64,000 nt of DNA, from assembly GCF_009728935.1 (NCBI RefSeq), contig NZ_CP034235.1:7527501-7591500 (forward strand), in the 5' to 3' direction. Below, in pieces: positions 51,986 through 61,882 of the stretch. Positions within the stretch are counted from its first letter, which is position 1; each line of letters opens with the position of its first letter. Both the position numbers and the translations under genes were made by a program. Under the pieces are notes generated by a model. The model made no database searches. It saw only the letters and a program-made list of their open reading frames with translations, and was not told where the DNA came from. The DNA is from Paenibacillus psychroresistens (GTDB lineage Bacteria > Bacillota > Bacilli > Paenibacillales > NBRC-103111).

Positions 51986-52561
51986 TTATTCGGAATCAAA
52001 TATATGCTTCTTGCTGACGGTTTCTCCAGATTTAGCAAGCCCAGTTAGATCAAAGGCTTTACCTTGCTCTTCCTCAATGAAAGCATACCAGAGCGTAATG
52101 TTACTCTTTGAAGTTATTAAGTCTGCTATAGTTTCTTGTCCTGTTTTCACAGATTTAATGGTTACAGCTGTAATAGCCGGATTATTGACGGTCCCGAAGA
52201 CTAATGGGAATGGGGAATGGTTGAAGAAAGATCCCTTGGTTGCATCCATATATTGAAAGGACCAAGCGGTTTCATTCCCAGACGCAGCAGGCAAGCTATG
52301 TCCGCCTCCAACCGCCCACTTCCAGCCAAGGAAGCTTTTATTCACATAGTCCGCAGAGAGTACGGGTGCTCGCTCTCCCTCTTGACGCATATAGAATACT
52401 ACTTCTCCGTCCCGAACCTCCCTTTCCTCCAAAAGCTCGCCAATCGAACCGCGTTTTCGTTCAATTTCATCTATAGCCGTGCCGGATGACGCTTTATTTA
52501 AATATAATTTCACACCAAACGCTAAGGCAATAACAATTAACACAATGACAATTCGCTTCAA
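51986..52561 (-). CDS. hypothetical membrane-anchored protein
   Basis: 191 residues from a TTG that follows GGAGG by five bases; an ATG four codons earlier overlaps that site. One N-terminal membrane segment (IVIVLIVIALAFGVKLYL) and an extracellular remainder without recognised motifs. Downstream of and co-directional with another small membrane protein of the same build, with 24 bases between them. No family is recognised. Confidence 0.65.
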   Translation of the reverse strand: MKRIVIVLIVIALAFGVKLYLNKASSGTAIDEIERKRGSIGELLEEREVRDGEVVFYMRQEGERAPVLSADYVNKSFLGWKWAVGGGHSLPAASGNETAWSFQYMDATKGSFFNHSPFPLVFGTVNNPAITAVTIKSVKTGQETIADLITSKSNITLWYAFIEEEQGKAFDLTGLAKSGETVSKKHIFDSE

Positions 52562-52585
52562 ATGGACCTCCATGCTTACGCATAT

Positions 52586-53104
52586 CTATTTTTTTGCTGT
52601 ATCTGCACGAATCTCAGCTACTAGCTTAACCATCTCTGGGTCCGCTGCAGTTCGGTAATAAATCATGCTTGTCCGTCCACCGTCCAGCCTCCACCATAGC
52701 CAACCTTTTTGCGATTTATTTCTAATGTCGTGAGGATTTACCGTAACATAAATGCTGCCTAGCTCATCAACGAAAACGGCTCTACCTTCATCTGATATAT
52801 AGGAGAACTTAAAAATACCTGTCTCGGGTAAAGTTTTTATTTCTAGATTAGTTAACTTAGTCATAGGCTTATTAAGATTAAGCGCAAAATAACGATTCAG
52901 CAGCTCTTTATTCTGATAATTTACCTTTGTTTCAGCAAGATAAATCGACTCCGCAAATTGGCCATAATCAGCAAATCCTGTTTGTTTCGGAACCACATTC
53001 CGTACGGAATAAGAAAGGACAATAAAAGCTATAAACACCAAAACAATTAACAGGATAACGGCTCGTTTCACAAAATTAATAAACTTATTGTAACCCCAAG
53101 ACAC
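52586..53104 (-). CDS. hypothetical membrane-anchored protein
   Basis: 172 residues. One membrane segment near the N-terminus (AVILLIVLVFIAFIVLSY) and an extracellular domain of about 130 residues. GTG start with GAAGGTG upstream, directly after the TAA of the acetyltransferase gene. Together with the preceding small membrane protein it forms a three-gene group; function unknown. Confidence 0.65.
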   Translation of the reverse strand: MSWGYNKFINFVKRAVILLIVLVFIAFIVLSYSVRNVVPKQTGFADYGQFAESIYLAETKVNYQNKELLNRYFALNLNKPMTKLTNLEIKTLPETGIFKFSYISDEGRAVFVDELGSIYVTVNPHDIRNKSQKGWLWWRLDGGRTSMIYYRTAADPEMVKLVAEIRADTAKK

Positions 53105-53566
53105 TTAAATGATCACCTTCTCGTAACAAAGGCTGGATATACAATCCACATACTCTCCGAACTTATCGATTGCCTGATAGCCATGCTTTTCGTAGAAGTT
53201 CACGGCTTCTGGCTGCGCTGCCCCGGTTTCAAGCTTTATCCGTGTAAATTGCAACGCCTTCGCTTGCTCCTCGAGAAAGACCAGCATTTGTTTAGCAATG
53301 CCTTGTTGCCTAAAAGCAGGCTCGACATAAAATCTTTTTAATTCAGTTGAATCCGCATCTATCGGACGAATCGCGCCACAACCTACTGGAGTTTCGTTCT
53401 GATAGGCAATAATAAAGACAATTTCTGCAATACTTGGATCGGTAAAGTCGACAACATGCACTTCATCCTCCGGATACCTTTGGTATAAATCCTCATCCAG
53501 CTTTGCTATTAAACCGATTAACTCTATGCTCTCATGAGAAACGAGCTGTACGTTTATTTTATCCAA
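53105..53566 (-). CDS. GNAT family N-acetyltransferase
   Basis: 153 residues from a TTG ten bases after GGAGG. GNAT motif A is seen in LKRFYVEPAFRQQGIAKQML (acetyl-CoA pyrophosphate loop RQQGIA), with motif B in EAVNFYEKHGYQ. Transfers acetyl from acetyl-CoA to an unknown amine. First gene of the group with the two small membrane proteins; upstream in-frame TTG start is less likely for lack of a site. Confidence 0.87.
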   Translation of the reverse strand: MDKINVQLVSHESIELIGLIAKLDEDLYQRYPEDEVHVVDFTDPSIAEIVFIIAYQNETPVGCGAIRPIDADSTELKRFYVEPAFRQQGIAKQMLVFLEEQAKALQFTRIKLETGAAQPEAVNFYEKHGYQAIDKFGEYVDCISSLCYEKVII

Positions 53567-53741
53567 TTTAGTTATGCCTCCATTTTCTATGTAGTAATTC
53601 AATTAAGTAGTATAGACTACTATACATTTTACCTGATTAACTAGCAAAAGTTGCTTCATCCAGATAAATGCAATTCCTTCCATGGATTTGTGTTAAAATA
53701 CTAGTTAGAGCATATCGATGAAAATAGACAGGAGTGATGGC

Positions 53742-54317
53742 GTGGATAAACGTTTTAATCAGGATCTTTTTCATATTCGCAAGCACATATTGACTTTTGC
53801 TGGAGCTAAACTGGAGATTTTTGACGCACAGGAGCAGGTCATCTTTTTCTCGAAAATGAAGGCGTTTAAGCTTAGAGAAGATATTCGGATTTTTAGTGGT
53901 GAAGATATGCAAGAAGAGTTTATCTCCATACATGCTCGCAGCGCGTTGGACTTCTCCGCAATCTATGATGTTATGGATAGTAAAACCGGTGAGAAAATCG
54001 GAGCTTTGCAAAGACATGGCATGAAATCGATGATTAAAGATGAATGGTCCATTCTGAATGCAAATGATGTGCAGGTGGGCAAGATTCAAGAGGATAATAT
54101 TCTGCTTGCCATTCTAAGACGCTTTATTGGTTTGATTCCACAAAGCTTTAAGGTTGAAATGAATGGCACTCCAGTAGCTGAATTCAAACAAAACTTCAAT
54201 CCATTTGTCGTTAAGCTGAATTTGGATTTCTCGATGGATAAATCACAAACCTTGGATAGACGTCTAGGGCTGGCTGCAGGTATTTTACTTTGTGTTATTG
54301 AAGGCAAACAGGACTAA
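53742..54317 (+). CDS. LURP-one/YxjI-like protein
   Basis: 191 residues from a GTG seven bases after AGGAG. The beta-rich body (LFHIRKHILTFAGAKLEIFDAQEQ; YDVMDSKTGEKIGALQR; GKIQEDN) fits the LURP-one-related / tubby-like fold also seen in scramblase-related proteins and Bacillus YxjI. Molecular role is unknown. It stands alone between divergent and convergent neighbours and ends at a strong shared terminator. Confidence 0.65.
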   Translation: MDKRFNQDLFHIRKHILTFAGAKLEIFDAQEQVIFFSKMKAFKLREDIRIFSGEDMQEEFISIHARSALDFSAIYDVMDSKTGEKIGALQRHGMKSMIKDEWSILNANDVQVGKIQEDNILLAILRRFIGLIPQSFKVEMNGTPVAEFKQNFNPFVVKLNLDFSMDKSQTLDRRLGLAAGILLCVIEGKQD

Positions 54318-54346
54318 TCTTTTATTACCTATTACATAGACACAGT

Positions 54347-54389
54347 AAAAAGACTCTCTCTGCCTAATCAAGGCTGAAGGAGTCTTTTT
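54347..54389. terminator. bidirectional terminator
   Basis: AAAAAGACTC pairs with GAGTCTTTTT, with an inner GCCT / AGGC stem. It serves the LURP-one-like gene and the convergent GH99-like gene. Confidence 0.88.
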
Positions 54390-54395
54390 GGAATA

Positions 54396-55841
54396 TTACT
54401 CCGTACGAAAGTGAACAGCATCCAGCGTTGCCTTATGCCCTAATGAATTCCAATTGTGTTTTTTCAAAAGCATTGCTTTTAGAATATGTTTTCCAGCTGG
54501 TAGACCGCCAATAGAGCATAACACTATGGATGGTTGTGCATCTATGTTGTATAAATCAACCTCCATTCGGACTTTACCGCTATCTATTTCCACCTCAAGC
54601 ATCCCGTAATCCGGCCCTTTCCCACCAATAAGCCTCAGCTCAGTACCGTTAAAAGTATAAGAGAAAGAGCTTCCAATCGCATCGCTACTCGTAATATCAT
54701 TGCAATAACAGCCTTTATGTGGAAAAATCGATTCCCATTCACCCTTATACACGATCATCGGATTCGAATCATTTACTCGATTCCATTGATCTGCCCTTGT
54801 CTTCCCTGTTTTCACTTCATAAATGGCATCCAGAAAATAGGTACCCTCCTGCTCTGTAGGCACGATGCCAGGTCCACCTTCATCGATTTCATTCCATGAG
54901 TAAATACATACAATCCCTGGACTGCCTGCTTTCTTCTCATTCTGCTGAACCCATTCACAGGTGGATTTGAGATGCTCAAGCCACTCGTCATGAGTTGGAA
55001 GCTCAAATGAAAATCCATATTGAATACCTGTCTGCAGAGTCCACTCACCTAGATCTCTTGGTCTTGGGTCAATAGCGGCACCTATGCCTGGAACAATCTG
55101 CAGACCGTGCGAGCTCTCGAGCTTCTCCCGATCATGAGCTGCCAGTGCTGCATAAGCATGATGCCCTTTCAGCTTGATTGAGGCTGGCCCGTAATCGGAA
55201 ATGCCATCGAGACCGAACCGAAGAGCTGATGCATAATCATGCCTCATATCTACCAGGAAAGGTTTGCCCATTCCCGCATTCAATAACTGCTCCGTCAAGT
55301 AATCGAGTTCCTCTCGCCAATTACAGCCAAAGCCCTTATCCACAGAATCGAGAAACTCTGTATCCATCCAGAATAACAAGGGACGATTTCCTTCTACCTT
55401 TACATATTGGGGATCTCGCATTTTCTCCACAAATTCGGGAACGAAAAGCTCCCTCCAGCTTCCAAGGTGCTTGCCTGCTACCCAGCCCGTCTGCAGCACG
55501 AGGCAAAACTGCATTAAATGATGCTTAGCTGAGCTCATGTAATCATTCAAACAGCCATTTATTTGAGCAATGCCCGGATGCTCATCATTTTCCGGGTACC
55601 AGACGAAAGCCCAGAAGTCGAGCTTAGCTTCTGAAGCATAATCAATCTCTTGGTCCATGATTTCAGCATGCTCTGGAATCCCCGAATTAAACCAGCCATA
55701 GAAAGGCTTACGAAAATCATATGCCGTATAAAGCAAAGGGTCGACAAAGCCGGGATACGTATTGCCTGGAAACCAGGCATCCCAGCGGATAGCGCCAATG
55801 AGAGGAAGCGAAGCTCGATTTAAGGCTTGTTGATCCGTCAT
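54396..55841 (-). CDS. WbsX/GH99-like glycosidase-fold protein with C-terminal sandwich domain
   Basis: 481 residues, no signal peptide. TIM-barrel part (1 to about 345) with GH99/WbsX-type features: DFWAFVWYP, PLLFWMD, IYSWNEIDEGG with the acidic pair expected for catalysis. The last 130 residues (GSSFSYTFNGTELRLIGG...) look like a beta-sandwich carbohydrate-associated domain. Endo-acting mannan or polysaccharide activity is plausible but unproven. Start ATG at 55841. It follows a related gene (16 bases) in the same operon, so the two may attack different parts of one glycan. Confidence 0.72.
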   Translation of the reverse strand: MTDQQALNRASLPLIGAIRWDAWFPGNTYPGFVDPLLYTAYDFRKPFYGWFNSGIPEHAEIMDQEIDYASEAKLDFWAFVWYPENDEHPGIAQINGCLNDYMSSAKHHLMQFCLVLQTGWVAGKHLGSWRELFVPEFVEKMRDPQYVKVEGNRPLLFWMDTEFLDSVDKGFGCNWREELDYLTEQLLNAGMGKPFLVDMRHDYASALRFGLDGISDYGPASIKLKGHHAYAALAAHDREKLESSHGLQIVPGIGAAIDPRPRDLGEWTLQTGIQYGFSFELPTHDEWLEHLKSTCEWVQQNEKKAGSPGIVCIYSWNEIDEGGPGIVPTEQEGTYFLDAIYEVKTGKTRADQWNRVNDSNPMIVYKGEWESIFPHKGCYCNDITSSDAIGSSFSYTFNGTELRLIGGKGPDYGMLEVEIDSGKVRMEVDLYNIDAQPSIVLCSIGGLPAGKHILKAMLLKKHNWNSLGHKATLDAVHFRTE

Positions 55842-55865
55842 TCCATTCACATCCTGTGAATTATT

Positions 55866-56963
55866 TTACTCTGCTGGCCGATGGCCAAAAACATTGCGTA
55901 TAGCTTCTAGATAACCCATTCCATGTACGGTATCTGGCTCCAGATAACCGCCTTCCGTCCACTCATTCCATGCATAGATCGTTAGAATTTTCGGCTGGGT
56001 CTGGCCCTCGTCCAGAAATGCTTTGATTTGCTGCAATGATTTTTGAAAAGCGGCTGGCGTGTTGTCCACATAGATAACCGTGTCCGGATATGGGCCTATT
56101 GTATAATTCTTCGTTTGATCTGTTCGCGGGCTTGGATCCCATCCCATCGTCGCATTGGGATAGTAAGGAACAGCGAATTTATCACGGAAAACAGACCAAA
56201 GCTGTTTGGCTTCCTCTGCTACCCTGCCGAATGGAATCACCGGGAATTCAACTGAAGCTTCATTATGAAACCAAACATATGAGGTGACGCTATCGATGCC
56301 TACCTTCCGAATCAGCAAATTGGGATCATCCCCAATCAGCTCACGATGCTCTGCCTGAAGCCCCCATTCCACTGCATTCAAGTGCAGCTTACCGAATCCA
56401 GCAGCCTTTGTTTTCTCACGAAAGCTTTCCAGCGCTTCCTTCGTTTCCTCTATCCCACCTAACCCACGGATTAAAGTATGCATTTCGTAAATCGAAAAAT
56501 ATAAGCCATCATTGACGCTCCAGTAATTAGGATAAGCAAAATATTGCTCTACAATATAATCTGTCATGACCTCAAAGCGTTCCCGCGTGACCTCATTATG
56601 GTTAGCCCACATCAAAGAAAAATTTAACCGATTCATATTCGCTGCTTGCAGATATCCTTCCTCCAATGCTCTATGCAGGAATGGCCCCTGTTTAGCACTG
56701 CCCATATCCCAATACCAATCGTAGATAAATCCCGTAATACCGTGATCTGCAGCAGCATTAATCTGCTTCTCCGAGACAGCAGGATCTGCTTCATCCAAGT
56801 CTCCCCACAGTGGGGTTTTTGGCTGTTGATGTCCGGGAAAGCGCGGCTTAGCCAGCTTTAGTCCGCGCCATTCCGACCAGCCTTCTCCATACTTCTGTTC
56901 ATTCTGTGGATCGGCATGCCATTGTGGAAAATAATAAACTGCTACTTCATAAGGTTTGCTCAT
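55866..56963 (-). CDS. WbsX/GH99-like glycoside hydrolase
   Basis: 365 residues. VAVYYFPQWH N-terminus, the EGWSEWRGLKLAKPRFPGHQQPK.. region, ITGFIYDWYW, and ILTIYAWNEWTEGGYLEPD at the end are the typical WbsX/Glyco_hydro_99-like features, seen in O-antigen clusters and in mannan-related enzymes. No signal peptide, so it works on imported oligosaccharides. AGGAG before the ATG. Downstream of the importer permease genes in the same direction. Confidence 0.85.
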   Translation of the reverse strand: MSKPYEVAVYYFPQWHADPQNEQKYGEGWSEWRGLKLAKPRFPGHQQPKTPLWGDLDEADPAVSEKQINAAADHGITGFIYDWYWDMGSAKQGPFLHRALEEGYLQAANMNRLNFSLMWANHNEVTRERFEVMTDYIVEQYFAYPNYWSVNDGLYFSIYEMHTLIRGLGGIEETKEALESFREKTKAAGFGKLHLNAVEWGLQAEHRELIGDDPNLLIRKVGIDSVTSYVWFHNEASVEFPVIPFGRVAEEAKQLWSVFRDKFAVPYYPNATMGWDPSPRTDQTKNYTIGPYPDTVIYVDNTPAAFQKSLQQIKAFLDEGQTQPKILTIYAWNEWTEGGYLEPDTVHGMGYLEAIRNVFGHRPAE

Positions 56964-56999
56964 TAAGGAAATCTCCTTTTGTATATTTCTAAAACTGTA

Positions 57000-57827
57000 T
57001 TATCCCTTCACTGATCCTACTACAAGACCCTTAAGCATGTATTTCTGAGTGAACAAGAATAGAACAATAACCGGTAAAACCGTCATCACGCTTGCTGCAA
57101 AAACCGGTCCATAATCAATAGATTGACTATTAGCCATGAACTGAAAGACCAAAGGCATTAACGTCATTTTCTTTTCCTGGCTGAGAAAAACTAACGGAGT
57201 CAGGAAGTCATTCCAAATGATATAGACATTCGTAATTACATAAGTACCCGTCGCAGGCAGCAGTAATGGAAAAATAATACGCCAAAAGTTACGGAATCTT
57301 CCACAGCCATCCATACTCGCGGACTCCTCCAGCTCACGGGGAATCGACTTGGTAAATGCCGAATACAAGAAAGTGGCAAACGGGAGTTGACTTGCTGTAT
57401 ACAAAATCACAAGAAATATCCGTGTATTCATCAAATGCAGCGAGATAGCCAGTTTAAACAGCGGAATCAAATTGCCGATTGTTGGAATAATCATGCCTGA
57501 TAGAATAAAAATAAAGGCATACCGGAAAAATCGCTCGTTCATTCTAGCCAGAATATAGCCAGCCATAGAGCCAATAATAATCGTTAGCGTTAAAGAGCTT
57601 AATGTAACAAGCGTGCTGTTCCAAAGCCCATTGAAGAAGTTGATTTTATCAAATACCTTCTCATAGGAGCCCAAATATAGGGTAGTCGGAAAGCTAAATG
57701 TATCATAAAAGTCATTTGGTTCCTTAAGGCTCCCAATGAACAAGTAATATATGGGGTAAAGAAACAAAAGGGAGATGAGAATCAACACTAGCTCCAAGGG
57801 AAGTGACCGCGTTAACTTCAGCTTCAT
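57000..57827 (-). CDS. sugar ABC transporter permease (MalG type)
   Basis: 275 residues with six membrane helices, EAA loop (LEESASMDGCGRFRNFWRIIFPLL) and C-terminal YMLKGLVVGSVKG. Its ATG overlaps the partner permease stop (TAATG), giving coupled synthesis of the two pore subunits. Part of the second sugar-uptake locus. Confidence 0.95.
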   Translation of the reverse strand: MKLKLTRSLPLELVLILISLLFLYPIYYLFIGSLKEPNDFYDTFSFPTTLYLGSYEKVFDKINFFNGLWNSTLVTLSSLTLTIIIGSMAGYILARMNERFFRYAFIFILSGMIIPTIGNLIPLFKLAISLHLMNTRIFLVILYTASQLPFATFLYSAFTKSIPRELEESASMDGCGRFRNFWRIIFPLLLPATGTYVITNVYIIWNDFLTPLVFLSQEKKMTLMPLVFQFMANSQSIDYGPVFAASVMTVLPVIVLFLFTQKYMLKGLVVGSVKG

Positions 57828-58705
57828 TACATCTCGACCTCCCGACGGCGTGTGATGGATAGCTGAATCAAGGTTAAAGTTATGATAATAAGACTGAGAA
57901 TAACGCCTGCAGCAGACGCATATCCATAATCATTATTCTTAAAGGCTGCATTATAAGTAGCCAGATAAACCGTGTACGAAGCTTGACCAGGTCCACCATT
58001 GGTCAGGATATAGGGCAGATCGAACAATTTGAGCGCCCCCACTACAGTTAGAAACATCACAATCGTAACCGTTGACATCAGCATTGGCAGCGTAATATGA
58101 CGGAACATCGCGATCCCTTTTGCCCCTTCGATGGAAGCCGCTTCATAAACTTCCTTAGGGATGGACTGCAGCCCAGCCAAGTAAATAACCGCACAATAGC
58201 CAATTGCCTGCCATTGGGTTAGCAGAATAATCGTGGGAAGGGCGGTCTGTACAGTGCCCAGCCAGTCATGCACCCAGGATTCTAAACCAATATGGGTCAG
58301 AATGGTATTCAGCACACCGCCGTACTTCAACAGCTGGCTCCAAACGACGGAAGTGACCACTAAGCTGATAATAACCGGAAAATAAAAAGCTGTGCGCAAA
58401 TACGTTCTAGAACGAAGCTTCATGTTCAGAAGAACGGCTAATCCCAAGGCTAGCGTGTTCTGAATAATTATGCCGAATATCCCCATAATAAAAGTGTTTT
58501 TTAAGCCATGGATCATCCGTGGATCTTCAAAAAATCCCCGGTAGTTGCGCATACCGATAAACTTGGCCTTACTGATGGCATTCCAATCGCTAAACGAGTA
58601 AAAAATGCTCGATAGAAATGGATAAAAATTAAAGATGGAGAAGACCAGCAGCGCCGGCAGCAGAAAAAAAATACCGGTATAATAGGTACGCCGCTTTATA
58701 CTCAT
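57827..58705 (-). CDS. sugar ABC transporter permease (MalF type)
   Basis: 292 residues from the ATG at 58705 with AGGTG upstream; a TTG seven codons earlier lacks a site. Six membrane helices, the first at GIFFLLPALLVFSIFNFYPF, and EAA loop (VYEAASIEGAKGIAMFRHITLPML). It works with the MalG-type partner and the binding protein encoded upstream. As usual no ATPase gene is present. Confidence 0.95.
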   Translation of the reverse strand: MSIKRRTYYTGIFFLLPALLVFSIFNFYPFLSSIFYSFSDWNAISKAKFIGMRNYRGFFEDPRMIHGLKNTFIMGIFGIIIQNTLALGLAVLLNMKLRSRTYLRTAFYFPVIISLVVTSVVWSQLLKYGGVLNTILTHIGLESWVHDWLGTVQTALPTIILLTQWQAIGYCAVIYLAGLQSIPKEVYEAASIEGAKGIAMFRHITLPMLMSTVTIVMFLTVVGALKLFDLPYILTNGGPGQASYTVYLATYNAAFKNNDYGYASAAGVILSLIIITLTLIQLSITRRREVEM

Positions 58706-58815
58706 TCCCCTCACCTGCTTCCCCAATAATTTCGAATTTTCTTGGCTTCCCTCTATGTTGTCTAGAAAAGGTCCCAGTCGCAGTAGTACTGCAACCGAGA
58801 CCCCACCTCACGAAA

Positions 58816-60201
58816 TTACTCGGCTGGAAGTATGACCTTACTTTTGTTATCATCAAACTTTTTCTGAGCCGCTTTTAAGTCGTTAGGATTAAATTTAACA
58901 CCCGATACAATTTTGGTTACTTGCTCCGTCATAACATCCACTGCAACCTGTGGAAGATAAAGCACCCAGCCATTATGCGACTTTGCACTTTGCACATACG
59001 GCAGCACTTCATTCATAACCGGATTGTCGTATTTCACTTCAACACCATCAATCGCTGGAATTACGCCGCTGCCATTCTCGAATGGAGCATAAACCTCAGG
59101 ACTTAAGATAACGGAAATCAAGTCCTTAGCCTGCTGCATGAGCTCCGTCTTAGCATTGACAGCTAACTGTTGATCGGTAGTTGGAGAAAGATCATAATAG
59201 CCTTTATCGTCTGATACTGGGAAATAACCAAGCTCAAAAGCTGCGGCACCTTTGCTGAAATTATCTGCTGCGGCACCTGGCATCCAAGGTCCTTGCATAA
59301 TCATCGCTGCTTTTCCTTTAGTGAATAAATCCGCTGATTGCGGCCAGTCGATACTAAGCGCATCCTTATTCACATAATCTTTTTCCTTCAGCGTTTGGAA
59401 GAATTGCATAGCTGCTTGAGCTTCAGGCCCATCTAAAGTCTTCTTGCCGTCATATAAATCTTTACCGTATGTGTCATTGCCGTTATAGCCGAAGTTTTGC
59501 AATACATTGGTCAGATACATTTGGGCTGTCCAAGCATCCTTGAATCCAAGGGCAAGCGGGATAATGCCGGCTTGTTTAATCTTCTCGGTCACTGCAAAAA
59601 ACTCAGCTGTATTTTTTGGTGCTGTGATGCCAAGATCCGTGAATATTTTTTTGTTATACCAGTAGCCGCTTACACCGACACCCATTGATGCGCCATAAAT
59701 TTTGCCGTCATACTGCTTGTTCTCGTCTTTAGTTGCATGATAAGTGAACGTTTTTTTAACCGATGGAATTAATTTGGCTGCCCATGGTTCATTTGACAAA
59801 TCCGCTAGAAATCCACCTTCTGTGTATTGAGACATCAATTGTGTAAAAAAGACATCTGGAGCAGAAGCGGATGCCAGCTGTGCAGTCAGTTTATCTGCAT
59901 AGGGAGCACCTAGTGTAATTTCCCATTGAATCGTTCCTTTTGGATGAAGCTTCTTGTAAGCGGCTTCAATATTTGCTTTAAAATCCTTCATAACTGTACG
60001 ATCATCAATAAACCAGGCACCCACTCGAATCGTAAATTCCTTCTGATCTGCACCATCTGTTGTTGGAGCTGCCGTTCCATCTGCTGTACTCGAGGCAGCA
60101 CTTTCACTGCTTGCAGGAGTTTCCTTCTTCGTGCTGCATCCAACCAATAAAACACTAAATGTCAAAACAATCGCAATTAGCATTACCGTCATTTTCTTCA
60201 A
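58816..60201 (-). CDS. sugar ABC transporter solute-binding lipoprotein (family 1)
   Basis: 461 residues from a TTG eight bases after GAGAGGG. Lipobox LVGC, a Ser/Ala/Thr-rich spacer, then a family 1 binding domain (FTIRVGAWFIDD, GYWYNKKIFTDLG, LGFKDAWTAQ, GKAAMIMQGPWMPGA). It captures the oligosaccharide for the two permeases downstream. Paralogue of the lipoprotein encoded at 47428. The YesN/YesM-type genes directly upstream probably control it. Confidence 0.93.
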   Translation of the reverse strand: MKKMTVMLIAIVLTFSVLLVGCSTKKETPASSESAASSTADGTAAPTTDGADQKEFTIRVGAWFIDDRTVMKDFKANIEAAYKKLHPKGTIQWEITLGAPYADKLTAQLASASAPDVFFTQLMSQYTEGGFLADLSNEPWAAKLIPSVKKTFTYHATKDENKQYDGKIYGASMGVGVSGYWYNKKIFTDLGITAPKNTAEFFAVTEKIKQAGIIPLALGFKDAWTAQMYLTNVLQNFGYNGNDTYGKDLYDGKKTLDGPEAQAAMQFFQTLKEKDYVNKDALSIDWPQSADLFTKGKAAMIMQGPWMPGAAADNFSKGAAAFELGYFPVSDDKGYYDLSPTTDQQLAVNAKTELMQQAKDLISVILSPEVYAPFENGSGVIPAIDGVEVKYDNPVMNEVLPYVQSAKSHNGWVLYLPQVAVDVMTEQVTKIVSGVKFNPNDLKAAQKKFDDNKSKVILPAE

Positions 60202-60294
60202 TTTAATCAACCCTCTCTTCTGATTCTCTGCTACAAGTTCATCCTATCATCGGTCGAGGTTCATGTAGATAGCTGTAATTTACCTTTTACACGG

Positions 60295-61869
60295 TCATTT
60301 TTTACTGCTGCGAATTTCTTCACGATATTCACTCGGGGTCTTTCCCACTATTTTTTTGAAGATTTCGCTGAAATGATTGGCATCTTTAAACCCGACGGCA
60401 TAAGCCACCTCATAAGCTTTTAAATCCGTTTGCGCCAGATTGCGCTTAGCTTCCTCTATTCGAAATTCAACGAGAATATCCTTGAAATTCTTCTCTGTTT
60501 CCCTCTTGATGATCCGACTCAGATAAGAGTAGTTGACGTTAAGCCGATCCGCGATCATTTGCAGGGTAAGATCCTCGGCATAATGACGTTCAACCATTTT
60601 CTTCGTTTCCAGAATAAGCCTAGAAGCATAGTCCACTTTCTTAGCCTGAATTTGCTCTACCACCCGACGGAGATAGATTTCGAGAAACTGCATCATTTCC
60701 GTTAATATATTAAGGCCCAATAATGCCTTATGGACCTCCATCCTTTTATCAGATGAGGTTTGAATTCCATATTCAACCATCATGGCTTCAGAGGTATCGA
60801 CCATTTGCATATTAAAGCTTTGCATTTCCGCCTTATTGAAGCCCTCTGTTAACATTCGTTTGTAAGATGAGCGCAGAAAGCCAGATACCTCACTACTATC
60901 CCCTCTCTGCAGCAGCAAAGAGAACTCATTGCGTGAAATGTCTTGATTGCGATTATGTTCAACGAACAAATCATCTAATGCTTCGTGAGAAACAATCGAT
61001 TTTTTGCCCAGCAGCATGCGATATTCCATACACTGGCTAATCTGATAGATCCCATCAGTCAGCTCGAGAAAAGAGTTCAAATGCTGGCTCAAGCCAATCG
61101 AGATACTGATAACCGCATCCTCATTACAAACCTCCATAATGGTTCTAATCAGGTTCATTATATGACTCGATGTTGGTTCATCGGGATCACCAGGCTCAAA
61201 CAGCCCATCAAAGAGCAGGTAATAGATACCCGTTTCAGAAAGAGCGGACCAATAAGAAAAAGCCTCATCCTTAAGAATCACATCAATCTTATCCTTCAAT
61301 CCCAGCCGTGAGAATGGTTGATTCACATGCACCGCTGTCGGCGTATTATCCATCTCCACATAGACTAAGCGATAAGGACGATCTTCAATAGCTTGTTTTT
61401 GCAGCCAATCCAGCTTCTCTGTCTCCGTTGGGGAAGGGTGGCTAAAATAGGCAAAAAACTCATCCTGCCAAATCCACTCATTCTGATGTGAAACGTATAC
61501 TCTTAGCAAATTTACACTTTTAATCAAATCCTCAGGTCTGAATGGCTTCGTAATAAAATCAACAACACCCAATTTAATCGCTTGTCTGGCATATTCAAAG
61601 TCACTGTATGCCGTAAGAAAAATAATCGGCAGCTCGGGACGCTCCTTCTTCAGTTTTTCTGCCAATACAATACCGTCCATAATCGGCATTTTAATGTCTG
61701 TAATCAATACGTCCGGCTGCAGCCTGACCATCATCTCATAAGCCTCAGCTCCATTAGAGGCTGTACCTACGACTTCACAACCAGCAAGCTTCCATTCTGG
61801 CATACGACCTATAAAGTCGCGAATTTCCTGTTCATCATCTACGATTAATATTTTCATTAGAATCCCCAT
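60295..61869 (-). CDS. YesN-like response regulator, AraC output
   Basis: 524 residues. Receiver domain (1 to about 125) with acidic pocket IVDDEQE and phosphoacceptor in VLITDIKMPIMDG; a middle domain of unknown fold; C-terminal AraC domain with two HTH motifs (LTLQMIADRLNVNYSYLSRIIKRE; AYEVAYAVGFKDANHFSEIFKKIVG). I use the ATG at 61869, eight bases after AAGGAG. It starts 13 bases after the kinase stop and should activate the binding-protein and permease genes on sugar sensing. Confidence 0.95.
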   Translation of the reverse strand: MGILMKILIVDDEQEIRDFIGRMPEWKLAGCEVVGTASNGAEAYEMMVRLQPDVLITDIKMPIMDGIVLAEKLKKERPELPIIFLTAYSDFEYARQAIKLGVVDFITKPFRPEDLIKSVNLLRVYVSHQNEWIWQDEFFAYFSHPSPTETEKLDWLQKQAIEDRPYRLVYVEMDNTPTAVHVNQPFSRLGLKDKIDVILKDEAFSYWSALSETGIYYLLFDGLFEPGDPDEPTSSHIMNLIRTIMEVCNEDAVISISIGLSQHLNSFLELTDGIYQISQCMEYRMLLGKKSIVSHEALDDLFVEHNRNQDISRNEFSLLLQRGDSSEVSGFLRSSYKRMLTEGFNKAEMQSFNMQMVDTSEAMMVEYGIQTSSDKRMEVHKALLGLNILTEMMQFLEIYLRRVVEQIQAKKVDYASRLILETKKMVERHYAEDLTLQMIADRLNVNYSYLSRIIKRETEKNFKDILVEFRIEEAKRNLAQTDLKAYEVAYAVGFKDANHFSEIFKKIVGKTPSEYREEIRSSKK

Positions 61870-61882
61870 AGCGTTTGCTCCT

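Noticed and set aside
53607..53622. AGTAGT-ATAG-ACTACT dyad between the acetyltransferase and LURP-one-like genes
   Set aside because: Short arms and no partner sites elsewhere; could be an operator but the support is too thin.
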